Counted from the stretch's first letter, positions 45,862 through 55,286 are shown. The stretch is DNA of 64,000 nucleotides from Prevotella sp. P3-122 (GCF_002251365.1 NZ_NPJH01000024.1:186001-250000); one strand, 5' to 3'. Made by a program: numbers and translations. Notes: generated by a model not told the origin, from the letters alone.

Positions 45862-46848
45862 TTATCCAAGGTATTTGCGGTGAGACAATTTGACATTATT
45901 CTGGTTCACCATGGCGTACTGCAAGGTGGTATCGAGGCTTTGATGGCCGAGCAGGTGTTGTACTTGTTCTATAGGCATACCCTTGTCTATGGCCATTGTA
46001 GCCAACGTTCTACGGAACTTATGAGGATGAACCTTGGGTATGTTAAGTTGACGGCCAAGATTACGAAGCCGTATCTCAACACCGCTTATTTGTAAACGTT
46101 TTGAGGGAGCCAACAACGAAACAAAGAGTGCCTCATTGTTGTCTGTTCGTTCAGAAAGGTATCTGGAAAGGTGAATCTTGGTACGTGCATCAAAATACAC
46201 CCTTCTCTGCTTGTCACCCTTGCCGGTTACTATACACTCCCTGTTTTGGAAGTCTATATCCTTTCTGTTGAGCTTGACAAGTTCTCCCACACGCATACCT
46301 GTGGAGGCAAGCAGGTCTATGAGTGCAAGGTCACGGCTATTACCGGCATGATCTCGCATCATCTCCAAGGCTTCATCCGAGTATGTTTCTTTGACTGTTT
46401 TTCCTGTGTTGACCTTATGAATGCGTCGCACAGGACTCTTTACAATGTAGTTCTCGTCTTCAAGCCAGGCAAAGAAACTCGACAGGATGCGTCTTATGTT
46501 GTCAACTGTAACTTTGCTTGCATTACTCTCTTGCTGATAGGTATTGAGGTAATTGCGCAGGGCATCCGTCGTGACATGCGAAATCTTTTTACCGATACTA
46601 TCAAGAGAGTTGTTAATGGTGCTTCGATAATAAGCAATAGTCTTTTCACTGCATCCCTCTACGCTTTTAGACGAAAGGAATGACTTTACAAGTTCAGAAT
46701 TGCTCTCTGCTGTTGTTGAGTCGCTGTTTTCGGTCACGCTAACATTGCGGAAGGTAAATTCAAGTACCTTTCGCAACTGGCTTAGCTGCTCATTGTTCAA
46801 AGTATTGAGCATAGCCTGTTCTATTTCATTAATTAAATTGTCAATCAT
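45862..46848 (-). CDS. Tyrosine recombinase of the hsdS-inversion type
   Basis: 328 residues: an N-terminal core-binding domain (about 60-160) and the catalytic domain with Arg in TGMRVGEL, His-x-x-Arg in HPHKFRRTLA, LLGHQSLDTTLQ and the Tyr in QYAMVNQ. Bacteroidetes type I restriction loci often carry such a recombinase beside hsdS cassettes, which it inverts to switch DNA specificity. The adjacent hsdS half-gene supports that role. It is unrelated in size and context to the ICE integrase. The gene looks intact though its substrates are mostly gone. Confidence 0.88.
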   Translation of the reverse strand: MIDNLINEIEQAMLNTLNNEQLSQLRKVLEFTFRNVSVTENSDSTTAESNSELVKSFLSSKSVEGCSEKTIAYYRSTINNSLDSIGKKISHVTTDALRNYLNTYQQESNASKVTVDNIRRILSSFFAWLEDENYIVKSPVRRIHKVNTGKTVKETYSDEALEMMRDHAGNSRDLALIDLLASTGMRVGELVKLNRKDIDFQNRECIVTGKGDKQRRVYFDARTKIHLSRYLSERTDNNEALFVSLLAPSKRLQISGVEIRLRNLGRQLNIPKVHPHKFRRTLATMAIDKGMPIEQVQHLLGHQSLDTTLQYAMVNQNNVKLSHRKYLG

Positions 46849-46907
46849 ACCTTTTTATGCTTTGGTTATTTAATTAACGTGAGACCGTATGGCTATCACG
46901 CCTAATT

Positions 46908-47189
46908 TTATTCCTCTTGCTCGTAATAGTATGAATAGTCGATGCCTTTCATAAATGTCTCTCTATCGTCTATCTGGTCGGTAAGGGCTTGATGCAGCAG
47001 TTCTCGTATCTTGTTGCCATCCATCTCGCTTTCTATCATGGCATTGAGATAGTCGCTCTTACCAATCTTGCTCCAGTCAATGCAGAGGGCGAGTCTTTTC
47101 TTCAGCATAAGGTCAAGCCAGATACGCGCAGAACGACCATTGCCTTCTATGAATGGATGAGCCATATTCATTTCTATATACTTGTACAC
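46908..47189 (-). pseudogene. fic: fic gene missing its N-terminus, joined to an IS fragment
   Basis: About 94 codons of a Fic AMP-transferase remain, with the catalytic loop HPFIEGNGRSAR intact and the C-terminal helices. Upstream of 47189 the reading frame runs on into the antisense of an ISAzo13 remnant, so the true N-terminal half is lost. Fic proteins occur in type I restriction loci of Bacteroidetes, which fits the hsdS and recombinase remnants next door. Confidence 0.8.
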
Positions 47190-47483
47190 AATCCCATCGA
47201 GCACCGGCTTTTCTCGCAAATCACCCGCAGTTGGAACGGCGCGCCACTGCTGAACTTGCAGAATGCTGCCAACCGGGCCGCGATGGCCACCACGAAGAAG
47301 GGATTGAAGGTGCATGTTCACATTAAGTCGAAAAACTATGACATCAAGCGACCGATTGATGAATCGTACCAGAAGAGGCTTGCCAGGCAGGTTGTCTTCG
47401 CTCCGGAACTCGGTAAGTGGTACTACCTCGTCAAACCGGACAACTGATGCAACTTATTTTTTACACATTACATAACCTTATCA
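47189..47483 (+). mobile_element. Truncated ISAzo13 copy, inverted relative to the complete one
   Basis: Codons for the last 85 transposase residues (NPIEHRLFSQI to the stop at 47447) remain, followed by the same end sequence as the copy at 42499, ending TAACCTTATCA (47473-47483). The copy lacks its 5' end and starts abruptly in fic. Confidence 0.85.
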
Positions 47484-47568
47484 GCAAAGAAGCCAACATA
47501 AACAGGCCATGCAGCAATAAACGTTCATCACTTGAGATGCCTGATGAGCCTTTTTTATTCTGACAGGC

Positions 47569-47598
47569 TTTGTAATTCGGGGAAATTATGTAAATTTG
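47569..47598 (+). promoter_or_regulatory. Promoter of the GH2 gene
   Basis: TTTG (47569-47572), 18 bases, then TAAATTTG (47591-47598), 29 bases before the start codon. Confidence 0.65.
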
Positions 47599-47626
47599 CC
47601 AAAGACAAACTAAAGACCATTTACTT

Positions 47627-49951
47627 ATGAGCACCTTACAAAAAAGTCTATTTCTGTTGGCAGCCATGCTGCTTCCCCTTTTAGTATCATCACGCAACAC
47701 TCCGAGGAAGCAGCTGATAGACAACGGATGGACATTCAATGACAAAGAAACCGTAAACCTGCCGCACGATTGGAGCGCGCAGTTGCCCATTGACCGCAAT
47801 GCACCCGCCGGCAACGACGGAGGCTACTATCCAACGGGAACAGGAATATACAAGAAGACCATCAACCTAAACAACGACTACAAAGGCCGCAAGCTGTGGC
47901 TGTATTTCGAGGGAGTATATCAGGACTCCGAGGTAAAGGTCAACGGGATAGTTGCAGGCGGACATCCATACGGCTATTCGTCTTTCTGGTGCGACATAAC
48001 AGAACTCGTCCGTACAGGCAACAATGAGATTGTGGTGAAGGCCGACAACTCCAGGCAGAAAAACTGCCGATGGTACAGCGGCTCCGGCATATACCGTCAC
48101 GTATGGCTCGTAACAACAGACCTTGTGCACATCGACATGTGGGGAACGGCAATTACTACTCCCGACAGGAATACCGTCGTGGTGACAACAGATGTTTGCA
48201 ACGAAACAGACGTCGACAAGGAGGTGGAGGTGACGACAACTCTGTCTGACGGCACCTGCGGGAAGCAGACCGTAGTGATACCGGCCAAAGGCAAGAGACA
48301 AGTGGTTGAGACTCTGAGTGTGGACAATCCCCGTCTGTGGTCGCCATCATCTCCAGAGCTGTATACAGCTACCGTAAGCCTGTCAACAGGCGACTCTGTT
48401 ACAGAGACCTTCGGAATACGTACCATTGAATATTCTGCCGACAAGGGACTGCTGCTCAATGGCAATCCTCTGCTGCTCAACGGTGGATGTGTACATCACG
48501 ACAACGGCATCCTCGGTGCCGCAGCCTTCGACAAGGCGGAGATAAGGAAGGTAAAACTGATGAAGGCGGCCGGATATAATGCCGTACGCACATCGCACAA
48601 CCCTCCGTCGGAATGCTTCCTCCATGCCTGCGACAGCCTCGGCCTGCTGGTCATAGACGAGGCTTTCGACGGATGGAGAGAGAAGAAGAACGACGAGGAC
48701 TACCACAAGCTCTTCGACAAGTGGTACGACAAGGACATTGAGGCCATGGTACGCCGTGACCGCAACCACCCGTCTATATTCTGCTGGAGCATAGGCAACG
48801 AGGTGATTGAACGGAAGAAGATTGAAGTGGTCACCACTGCCCACCGTCTGCGTCAGGCTGTCCACAAATGGGACACTACCAGACCCGTGACTTCCGCACT
48901 GGCAGCATGGGATGACGACTGGGAGATATACGATCCGCTGGCTGCAGAGATGGACATCACGGGCTACAACTACCTTATCCACAAAGCCGCTACCGACCAC
49001 CAAAGGGTGCCATCGAGAGTGATGATGCAGACAGAGTCATATCCCCGTGACGCCTTCAGCAACTGGGCAGCCTCCACAGACCATATATATATAATAGGTG
49101 ATTTCGTATGGACAGCCATCGACTACCTCGGCGAGTCGGGCATAGGCCGTTACTGGTACGAGGGTGATCCTGTTGGCGAGCATTGGGAGCGTCCGCTCTA
49201 TCCCTGGCATGCCGCCTACTGTGGGGATATCGACTTAACGGGCCGCCTGAAGCCCATAGGCCACTACCGCAACATGCTGTGGAACGGCAACCATAAACTG
49301 TTCATGGCCGTACGTGAGCCCCACGGATATGCAGGCAAGGGAAAGATAACGGCAGGCATGTGGGCCGTACATCCCACATGGGAGAGCTGGAACTGGGAAG
49401 GATGGGAAGGCCGCGACATAGACGTGGTGGTCTATTCACGTTACCCGTCGGTAAGGCTGTACCTCGACGACCGCCTCATCGGTGAGAAGTCCACTGACAG
49501 GTCATCGGAATTCAAGGCCGTCTTTACCATCCCATATACAGCCGGAACCCTTAAGGCTGCAGGCATAGCCGACGGAGTGGAGCAAGAGGCAACCGTCCTC
49601 GCCACAGCCTCAGAGCCTTATGCCATACGGATGACTGCCGACACACGGTCGATAAAAGCCGGCTGTCAGGACATCTCCTTCGTCAGGGTTGAGGTCATTG
49701 ACAGGCAAGGCCGACCCGTACCCAATGCCAGCAACCTCATATCATTCTCCATAAAGGGAGCAGGAACCATACAAGCCATAGGCAATGCCGACATCACCGA
49801 CACCACCCCGTTCACATCCCACAGTTGGAAAGCATGGAAGGGAGAGCTGCTGGTAGCACTAAGGAGCGGAGACAAAGCCGGCACCATCACGCTCAACGCA
49901 ACAGCAAAAGGACTAAGGGGATGCTCACAGCGGATAAAGGTTACGAAATAA
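47627..49951 (+). CDS. Exported glycoside hydrolase family 2 enzyme (beta-galactosidase-like)
   Basis: 774 residues with a signal peptide (LFLLAAMLLPLLVSS). The N-terminal sugar-binding domain (YYPTGTGIYKKTI to NCRWYSGSGIYRHVWL), an Ig-like domain and a TIM barrel (GVHHDNG-like GCVHHDNGILGAAAF) follow in the GH2 order. The acid/base Glu is in SIGNEV (about residue 392) and the nucleophile Glu in MQTES (about 469). Additional Ig-like domains, DUF4982-like and invasin-like, make up the C-terminus. It would cleave a beta-linked sugar in the periplasm or at the surface. Position between rhaD and the other rha genes suggests a rhamnose-containing glycan; the substrate is not shown. Confidence 0.9.
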   Translation: MSTLQKSLFLLAAMLLPLLVSSRNTPRKQLIDNGWTFNDKETVNLPHDWSAQLPIDRNAPAGNDGGYYPTGTGIYKKTINLNNDYKGRKLWLYFEGVYQDSEVKVNGIVAGGHPYGYSSFWCDITELVRTGNNEIVVKADNSRQKNCRWYSGSGIYRHVWLVTTDLVHIDMWGTAITTPDRNTVVVTTDVCNETDVDKEVEVTTTLSDGTCGKQTVVIPAKGKRQVVETLSVDNPRLWSPSSPELYTATVSLSTGDSVTETFGIRTIEYSADKGLLLNGNPLLLNGGCVHHDNGILGAAAFDKAEIRKVKLMKAAGYNAVRTSHNPPSECFLHACDSLGLLVIDEAFDGWREKKNDEDYHKLFDKWYDKDIEAMVRRDRNHPSIFCWSIGNEVIERKKIEVVTTAHRLRQAVHKWDTTRPVTSALAAWDDDWEIYDPLAAEMDITGYNYLIHKAATDHQRVPSRVMMQTESYPRDAFSNWAASTDHIYIIGDFVWTAIDYLGESGIGRYWYEGDPVGEHWERPLYPWHAAYCGDIDLTGRLKPIGHYRNMLWNGNHKLFMAVREPHGYAGKGKITAGMWAVHPTWESWNWEGWEGRDIDVVVYSRYPSVRLYLDDRLIGEKSTDRSSEFKAVFTIPYTAGTLKAAGIADGVEQEATVLATASEPYAIRMTADTRSIKAGCQDISFVRVEVIDRQGRPVPNASNLISFSIKGAGTIQAIGNADITDTTPFTSHSWKAWKGELLVALRSGDKAGTITLNATAKGLRGCSQRIKVTK

Positions 49952-49994
49952 AATGAAATAGCCAGACACCATACCTGATATGTAACGCATAGTA

Positions 49995-51167
49995 ATGAGG
50001 ATTATTCAAAAAATAGGCAACGAGAAACTGCTGAAAAGAGAGACCACTCTTTTCATCTGCTCAAAAAAAACGCCCATATCTCTCTATCCGGTCATCTTCA
50101 CTTGGGTAGATAGCCTGAGCGAAAAAGACTGCGTGATATGCTTCAAGACAACAGATATGGAGTACGAAGTAATGTCGGCACTACTGGTCAGAGGAATCCC
50201 AACCATACTCATTGTAACCAATAAATTTACAGATGTCAACAACGTCCAAATAGAAAAAGCGCTCCAGGAGAACCGACTCCTCATCATTGTGTTAAAGAGG
50301 GATGATCCCAGAGGAGCTGGTCCAACACCTTTGCTAAGGAACTCATTCGTAATAGAAATGGCTAACAGGATAGTAGCTGGATATGTTAACCCTAACGGGC
50401 ATGTATTCGGACTACTTGCAGGAAGACAGAATGTAGAGAAGCTAATAGATAAACCTGTTACAGATTTCGTAGAGGAGACCATTAGGTACCCTAAGAGATG
50501 GACAGTCAGGGAGGATAAGATATTGCTAAGAATGTTTTACGAAGACAAAGGAATTCACGCTATCAAGAAACAGATTAACAGGCCGTATTCTACTATCATA
50601 CAACGCATTTGTGCAATAACCATGCCAGAGGAGATGTTGAAAGGACGCGAGTTCGAAGACTACGTCATTGAAGAGTTACTCCACATAGGCTGCACGGATA
50701 GTGATGCAAAACTGATTGAATGGCGAAGCGACAAGTCTCTTGACGGAGTGTTTCCCGAGACAAACCGTCTTCCAGACCTGGTCATTTCCTTCAAAGGAAA
50801 AAAGAAAGTAGCATTGGAATGTAAATGGAGGAGAACACTTCCAAGATCCACCAATAATGAACTGATAACAAAGGAAAAAATAGGCATCTTCAAACAATAC
50901 AGCACAGAAAACGGCATCGACGTATGGTATATAATAGGTGTGGGAGGAGAGCCGAGCGCACCTGAGGATCTGTATCTGATACCGTTGTCTGCTACTTCCA
51001 AGATTATGTCAGACATAAATTCACTAAAGAATTACCAGTTCAAGGGCAAAATCACCATCAAGAATTTAGACAAGCATTACGATATCCCGTCCAAAATCTT
51101 AGCGGAGAACAAGCTATGCGAGGCTTTACCCAGAAGAAGAAGGCAAAAAAAGGAAGCAGACAAGTAA
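49995..51167 (+). CDS. DprA-like/Myb-like/PD-(D/E)xK nuclease fusion
   Basis: 390 residues in three parts. Residues about 1-150 look like a Rossmann-type DprA/LOG domain: RGIPTILIVTNKF and LLRNSFVIEMANRIVAGYV recall the DprA loop. Residues about 168-212 (RWTVREDKILLRMFYEDKG ... STIIQRICAI) resemble a Myb/SANT-like DNA-binding unit. Residues about 218-275 contain a restriction-nuclease-like core: FEDYVIEELLHIG, PDLVISFKG and KKVALECKWR, giving D...ExK. The gene is alone on its strand. A DNA-sensing defence role is inference; I know no named family with this order. Confidence 0.6.
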   Translation: MRIIQKIGNEKLLKRETTLFICSKKTPISLYPVIFTWVDSLSEKDCVICFKTTDMEYEVMSALLVRGIPTILIVTNKFTDVNNVQIEKALQENRLLIIVLKRDDPRGAGPTPLLRNSFVIEMANRIVAGYVNPNGHVFGLLAGRQNVEKLIDKPVTDFVEETIRYPKRWTVREDKILLRMFYEDKGIHAIKKQINRPYSTIIQRICAITMPEEMLKGREFEDYVIEELLHIGCTDSDAKLIEWRSDKSLDGVFPETNRLPDLVISFKGKKKVALECKWRRTLPRSTNNELITKEKIGIFKQYSTENGIDVWYIIGVGGEPSAPEDLYLIPLSATSKIMSDINSLKNYQFKGKITIKNLDKHYDIPSKILAENKLCEALPRRRRQKKEADK

Positions 51168-51255
51168 ACAAGTGAATAGGTGTACCTTGCAGACGCATTA
51201 CATACGTCACTACACGCTTGATACGACCACAAACAAATCAACTTGTCTACTTGTC
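51159..51255. repeat. Inverted repeat between the nuclease-fusion gene and rhaT
   Basis: GACAAGTAAACAAGTG (51159-51174) and its near complement (51240-51255) flank a 65-base loop in the gap between two converging genes. It may act as a two-way terminator. Confidence 0.4.
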
Positions 51256-51312
51256 CGCTTCGCAATAATACTCTCCTTAGCGAGAACTCTTTTATTCGTC
51301 TACCATGAGCCA

Positions 51313-52350
51313 CTACCCTATCAACTGTGGTAGGAATGTAGAGAAAACGAGAATTATCAGGCCGACAACAAGGACGGCAATTGTCTTCTGCGAGCAACCT
51401 TTCCACTCCTTGAGTATGATTCCCCACACGTTGGAGAACGTGACGTTAAGTGCCATGAGAATACAGAAGGCAAGAGTCATAAGGGTCGGGGACTCAGTCA
51501 GGAAGCCTTTGCCAAGAGACAGTCCAAAGAACTGGCTGTACCACAGAGCACCTGCCAAGAGACAGTACAAAGCATTGTTTCCCCATACGGAAGTCTTTGC
51601 ATAGTCACCCCAAGTCTTGTTCTTGCTGTTCTGATAGAAGCAGTAAACAGCATTGGTGACAAAGCCACCCAACGTGACGAGAAGCGTGGCCGGTAGCGTC
51701 TTGTACATATCGGGAGTAAGATCACCGAAGTTGATGTCCTTGCCGAACTCCAGGCCTACATTGAAGCATCCGCTCATAAATCCTGCAAGCAGGGCTATGG
51801 CAAGTCCCTTGGGGAAGTTGAAGTCTTTTACGGCCGCCTTCTTCTCTTCTTCAGACAGCGACGCAGCCTTCATGGAGCCAGCAACACCTATGACGGCAAT
51901 GCCGACGAGGGTAACTGCAACACCAAGTATGACTGCAAATGTCAGAGAGCTGAGAGCGTTAAGCTCTGGGAAGAAGACATTAAGCAGCACGGGTCCCATG
52001 ATGGTTCCAAGACCAGCGCATGTTCCAAGGGCGATGGACTGTCCGAGGGCGACACCAAGGTAGCGCATGGACAAGCCAAATGTCAGACCGCCTACGCCCC
52101 ACAATACTCCGAACAGGATTGTCATCCAGATATTGAATGAGGGAGTGTCAGTAATAAGCTCGCAAAGGCAATGCCCCTCGGGAACAGCAAGGAATGCGCC
52201 GAGCAGCGGCAGGAGCAACCATGCGAAGACGCCCTGCACTATCCAATAGCTTTCCCAGCTCCAATCCTTTATCTTATTGATTGGAACATAGCAGCTGGAT
52301 TGGCAGAATGCCCCAACTGCTATGATTATCAATCCAATGAGAATATCCAT
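51313..52350 (-). CDS. rhaT: L-rhamnose-proton symporter
   Basis: 345 residues, about ten membrane helices throughout. GVLWGVGGLTFGLSMRYLGVALGQSIALG and GPVLLNVFFPEL are typical of the RhaT family in the drug/metabolite transporter group. It imports L-rhamnose through the inner membrane. Its start is 4 bases after the rhaA stop, so it is the last gene of the rhaB-rhaA-rhaT operon. Confidence 0.95.
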   Translation of the reverse strand: MDILIGLIIIAVGAFCQSSCYVPINKIKDWSWESYWIVQGVFAWLLLPLLGAFLAVPEGHCLCELITDTPSFNIWMTILFGVLWGVGGLTFGLSMRYLGVALGQSIALGTCAGLGTIMGPVLLNVFFPELNALSSLTFAVILGVAVTLVGIAVIGVAGSMKAASLSEEEKKAAVKDFNFPKGLAIALLAGFMSGCFNVGLEFGKDINFGDLTPDMYKTLPATLLVTLGGFVTNAVYCFYQNSKNKTWGDYAKTSVWGNNALYCLLAGALWYSQFFGLSLGKGFLTESPTLMTLAFCILMALNVTFSNVWGIILKEWKGCSQKTIAVLVVGLIILVFSTFLPQLIG

Positions 52351-52353
52351 ATC

Positions 52354-53607
52354 CTATCGTTTAGAGATAACGTCAGCGACATACTGGTCGATGTCAGCAA
52401 TAAACTCCTGACCAACTGGTACGTTGTTGCGTACGCAGAACTCATCGTACACAGCCTGCCACGGCATGGCCTTCTGTTCCTCGATGATGGCGAGTACCTT
52501 GTAGCCCTCTCCAGCAAGCTCAAGCTGAGAGATAGTCTCGCGTGGTTCGAGAAGGGCACGCAGCATACACTTCTGTGCAGAGCGTGAGCCTATGACGTAG
52601 GCTCCGATACGGTTGATTGAGCCGTCGAAGAAGTCAAGACCATAATGAACGCGGTCGAGAGCGCCTGCGCGTACTATCTCGAAGAACAGCTCCTGAGTAG
52701 GATCGTCCATGATGGTTACATGGTCTGAGTCCCAACGAACAGGACGGCTGACGTGCAGCATAAGTTCTTTGAGGAAAGGCAGCACGGCAGATACCTTGTC
52801 TGCAGCCGACTCTGTGGGATGATAGTGACCAGTATCAATGGTCAGTATCTTGTCGTTCTGTGCGGCATAAGCGGTATAGAAGTCGTGTGAGCCAACGGTG
52901 AACGACTCAAGGCCGATGCCGAACACCTTACCCTCGATGCAGTCTTTCATCATTGGCTGCTCCTTTGCGAAGACCTCGTCGAGCGACTTCTTAAGTGTAT
53001 TGCGGTAAAGGGCGTGGTTTACGGAAACGTCCTTGCATCCGTCGTGAACCCATAGGTTCATGATACATGGGTCGCCCTGTGCCTCACCCATGGCATTGGC
53101 AATGTCACGGCAACGCTTGGTGTGCTCTACCCAGAACTGGCGTATTCCCTCGTCAGGGTTGGCAAGCGTGAGGCTTCCCGACTTGGGATGAGAGAAGCTG
53201 GATGAGTTGAAGTCGAGCATGGTGTTGTTGTCCTTAGCCCAGTCTATCCATGACTGGAAATGCTCTACTGTAACCTCGTCACGGTCAACAACCTTACCCT
53301 TGAAGTCACCGTAGATTTCGTGGAGGTTCAGACGGTGATTACCTGGGATAAGACTCTTGGCCTTCAGGATGTCCTGACGCAGTTCGTCGATATTGCGTGC
53401 AGCACCGGGGAAGTCACCAGTAGACTGAATGCCACCCGACAATGCACCAGCCTGTACCTCGAAGCCCTTAACGTCGTCTGCCTGCCAGCAGTGGAGCGAG
53501 AGGTGGAAGTCCTGCATCTGTTTCAATACTTTCTCTGTGTCAACGCCAATAGCAGCGTAACGTTCCTTGGCAATTTCGTATGCCTTTGTAACAAGTTCTG
53601 TTTTCAT
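52354..53607 (-). CDS. rhaA: L-rhamnose isomerase
   Basis: 417 residues. LHCWQADDVKGFE at the N-terminus, the metal-site segment LTIDTGHYHPTESAADK and HVSRPVRWDSDHV are strongly characteristic of this TIM-barrel metalloenzyme, which turns L-rhamnose into L-rhamnulose. In Bacteroides it is also called rhaI. It lies between rhaB and rhaT, preceded by a 135-base gap filled largely by tandem repeats. Confidence 0.96.
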   Translation of the reverse strand: MKTELVTKAYEIAKERYAAIGVDTEKVLKQMQDFHLSLHCWQADDVKGFEVQAGALSGGIQSTGDFPGAARNIDELRQDILKAKSLIPGNHRLNLHEIYGDFKGKVVDRDEVTVEHFQSWIDWAKDNNTMLDFNSSSFSHPKSGSLTLANPDEGIRQFWVEHTKRCRDIANAMGEAQGDPCIMNLWVHDGCKDVSVNHALYRNTLKKSLDEVFAKEQPMMKDCIEGKVFGIGLESFTVGSHDFYTAYAAQNDKILTIDTGHYHPTESAADKVSAVLPFLKELMLHVSRPVRWDSDHVTIMDDPTQELFFEIVRAGALDRVHYGLDFFDGSINRIGAYVIGSRSAQKCMLRALLEPRETISQLELAGEGYKVLAIIEEQKAMPWQAVYDEFCVRNNVPVGQEFIADIDQYVADVISKR

Positions 53608-53670
53608 TGTGTTAATTTATTTGTAAGATTTCTAATTATTATTCTTGTAGTAAGTAAGGGAGGCAATCTG

Positions 53671-53758
53671 TTAAACCATTAACCTTTTAAACCATTAACC
53701 TTTTAAACCATTAACCCGTTAACCTTTTAAGCCATTAAACCATTAACCTTTTAAATTA
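53671..53758. repeat. TTAAACCATTAACCTTT tandem repeats between rhaB and rhaA
   Basis: About five imperfect copies of a 16-17-base unit built on TTAAACCATTAACCTTT. They run into the last codons and stop of rhaB. Copy number could vary by slippage and alter spacing within the operon mRNA. Confidence 0.85.
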
Positions 53759-55227
53759 ACGATATCAAGATACTTCTCGTAGGCTGCATCCCATATTTCC
53801 TTATCCTGGGGTTCGAAACGCTTTAGTTCCAAGCTGTCGGCTATGATGCGGCGCATCTCCCATATGTCGCCTACCATTCCGGCAGCCTTTGCCTGCAGCA
53901 TGATATTGCCTATGGCTGTTCCCTCCTGCGGTCCGGCAAGGACTGTTACACCGCACGAGTTTGCCGTGAACTGGTCAAGATACTCGTTCTTTGAGCCGCC
54001 ACCGATTATATGTAGAACATTGATATCGAAGTCAGCAAACTCCTTCAGCCATGCAAATACCTGCCGGTAGCGAAGAGCCAAAGAGTCGAAGATGCAACGA
54101 CAGGTCTGCGCATAGCCCTGAGGTATTGGCTGATTGGTCTTCTCGCAATATGTTGTGATGGCATCCACCATGGAAGTGGGATTCGCAAAAATGGGGTCAT
54201 CAGGATTAATGAGGCTGCGGAAAGGCTCGCACTCCATGGCTGCGCTCTGCAGCTCGGCATGCCCCAAACCCTCGGCATCCTTCCACTCCTTACGGCAACG
54301 CTCGTATATCCACATGCCACATATATTCTTAAGGAAGCGGGTAGTACCCTCTATGCCACCCTCATTGGTGAAGTTGAGGTCGAAGCTTCGAGCGTTGATG
54401 ATGGCATCTTGTGTCTCGATACCCATAAGGCTCCATGTTCCGCTGCTTAGATATGCGAACTTCTCATTTGCTGCTGGCACGGCTGCAACAGCACTACCAG
54501 TGTCATGGCCTGCAACAGCAATTACGGGAACGGCACCAAGACCTGTCATCTTCTGTACTTCCTCTGTTATTGTTCCAATGACGGTAGCAGGATTAACCAT
54601 CTCGCCAAACTGGCCACGTTTCAGTCCAACGCTCTCCACCAGCCTGCTGTCAAGGTCTTTTGTCCTCGGGTCAAGCATCTGCGATGTAGAAGCTATTGTA
54701 TATTCGCACACAGCATTACCAGTTAGCATATAACTCAAGGCATCGGGAACAAACAGCACCTTGTCGGCATTGCGCAAGGCGGTGTTTCCAGCCTCATCCA
54801 TGGCGTAGAGTTGGAAAAGAGAATTGAAGTTCATGAACTGGATGCCCGTGATATTGTACACCTCGTCTCTCGCCACCTTCTTCTCGAAATATTCCTCCAT
54901 CTTGCCCACGGTGTGCGGGTCGCGGTAAGCCAGAGGATTGCGCAGAATGGCGCCGTCGCTGCCTACACATACGAAATCGACACCCCAAGTGTCTATACCA
55001 ATGCTCTGTATTTCTATTTGCCTTTTGGCAACAAGTCGCAGTCCATTTATAACTTCATTGTAAAGAGCGAAGATGTCCCAGTAGAAGTGTCCTCCAGTCT
55101 CAATGAGATTATTGTCGAAGCGAGTAAGCTCTTCGAGTGACATCTTTCCGTTCTCAATAGTTCCGATGATTGTTCTGCCGCTGGTAGCCCCAAGGTCAAC
55201 AGCAAAAAAGTGTTTAGGTTGTTCCAT
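53743..55227 (-). CDS. rhaB: Rhamnulokinase
   Basis: 494 residues of the FGGY sugar-kinase family: FFAVDLGATSGRTIIGTIE is the N-terminal phosphate-binding motif, GIDTWGVDFVCV and SSGTWSLMGIE follow, and HIIGGGSKNEYLDQFTANSCG is the C-terminal FGGY signature. It phosphorylates L-rhamnulose with ATP. It is the first gene of the leftward rha operon. Confidence 0.96.
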   Translation of the reverse strand: MEQPKHFFAVDLGATSGRTIIGTIENGKMSLEELTRFDNNLIETGGHFYWDIFALYNEVINGLRLVAKRQIEIQSIGIDTWGVDFVCVGSDGAILRNPLAYRDPHTVGKMEEYFEKKVARDEVYNITGIQFMNFNSLFQLYAMDEAGNTALRNADKVLFVPDALSYMLTGNAVCEYTIASTSQMLDPRTKDLDSRLVESVGLKRGQFGEMVNPATVIGTITEEVQKMTGLGAVPVIAVAGHDTGSAVAAVPAANEKFAYLSSGTWSLMGIETQDAIINARSFDLNFTNEGGIEGTTRFLKNICGMWIYERCRKEWKDAEGLGHAELQSAAMECEPFRSLINPDDPIFANPTSMVDAITTYCEKTNQPIPQGYAQTCRCIFDSLALRYRQVFAWLKEFADFDINVLHIIGGGSKNEYLDQFTANSCGVTVLAGPQEGTAIGNIMLQAKAAGMVGDIWEMRRIIADSLELKRFEPQDKEIWDAAYEKYLDIVNLKG

Positions 55228-55257
55228 GTTTTAGGATAGTTTTTATAATTCTGGCAG

Positions 55258-55286
55258 CAAAGTTAGTACATCCTCCCATTTTCCAA
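55258..55286 (-). promoter_or_regulatory. rhaB operon promoter
   Basis: Minus strand TTG (55286-55284), 18 bases, then TAACTTTG (55265-55258), 31 bases before the rhaB start. The AraC-type regulator at 57149 may act here. Confidence 0.65.

Noticed and set aside
46908..47321. Intact-looking 137-residue Fic ORF
   Set aside because: Its N-terminal 44 residues are antisense of an IS fragment; only the part up to 47189 is fic.
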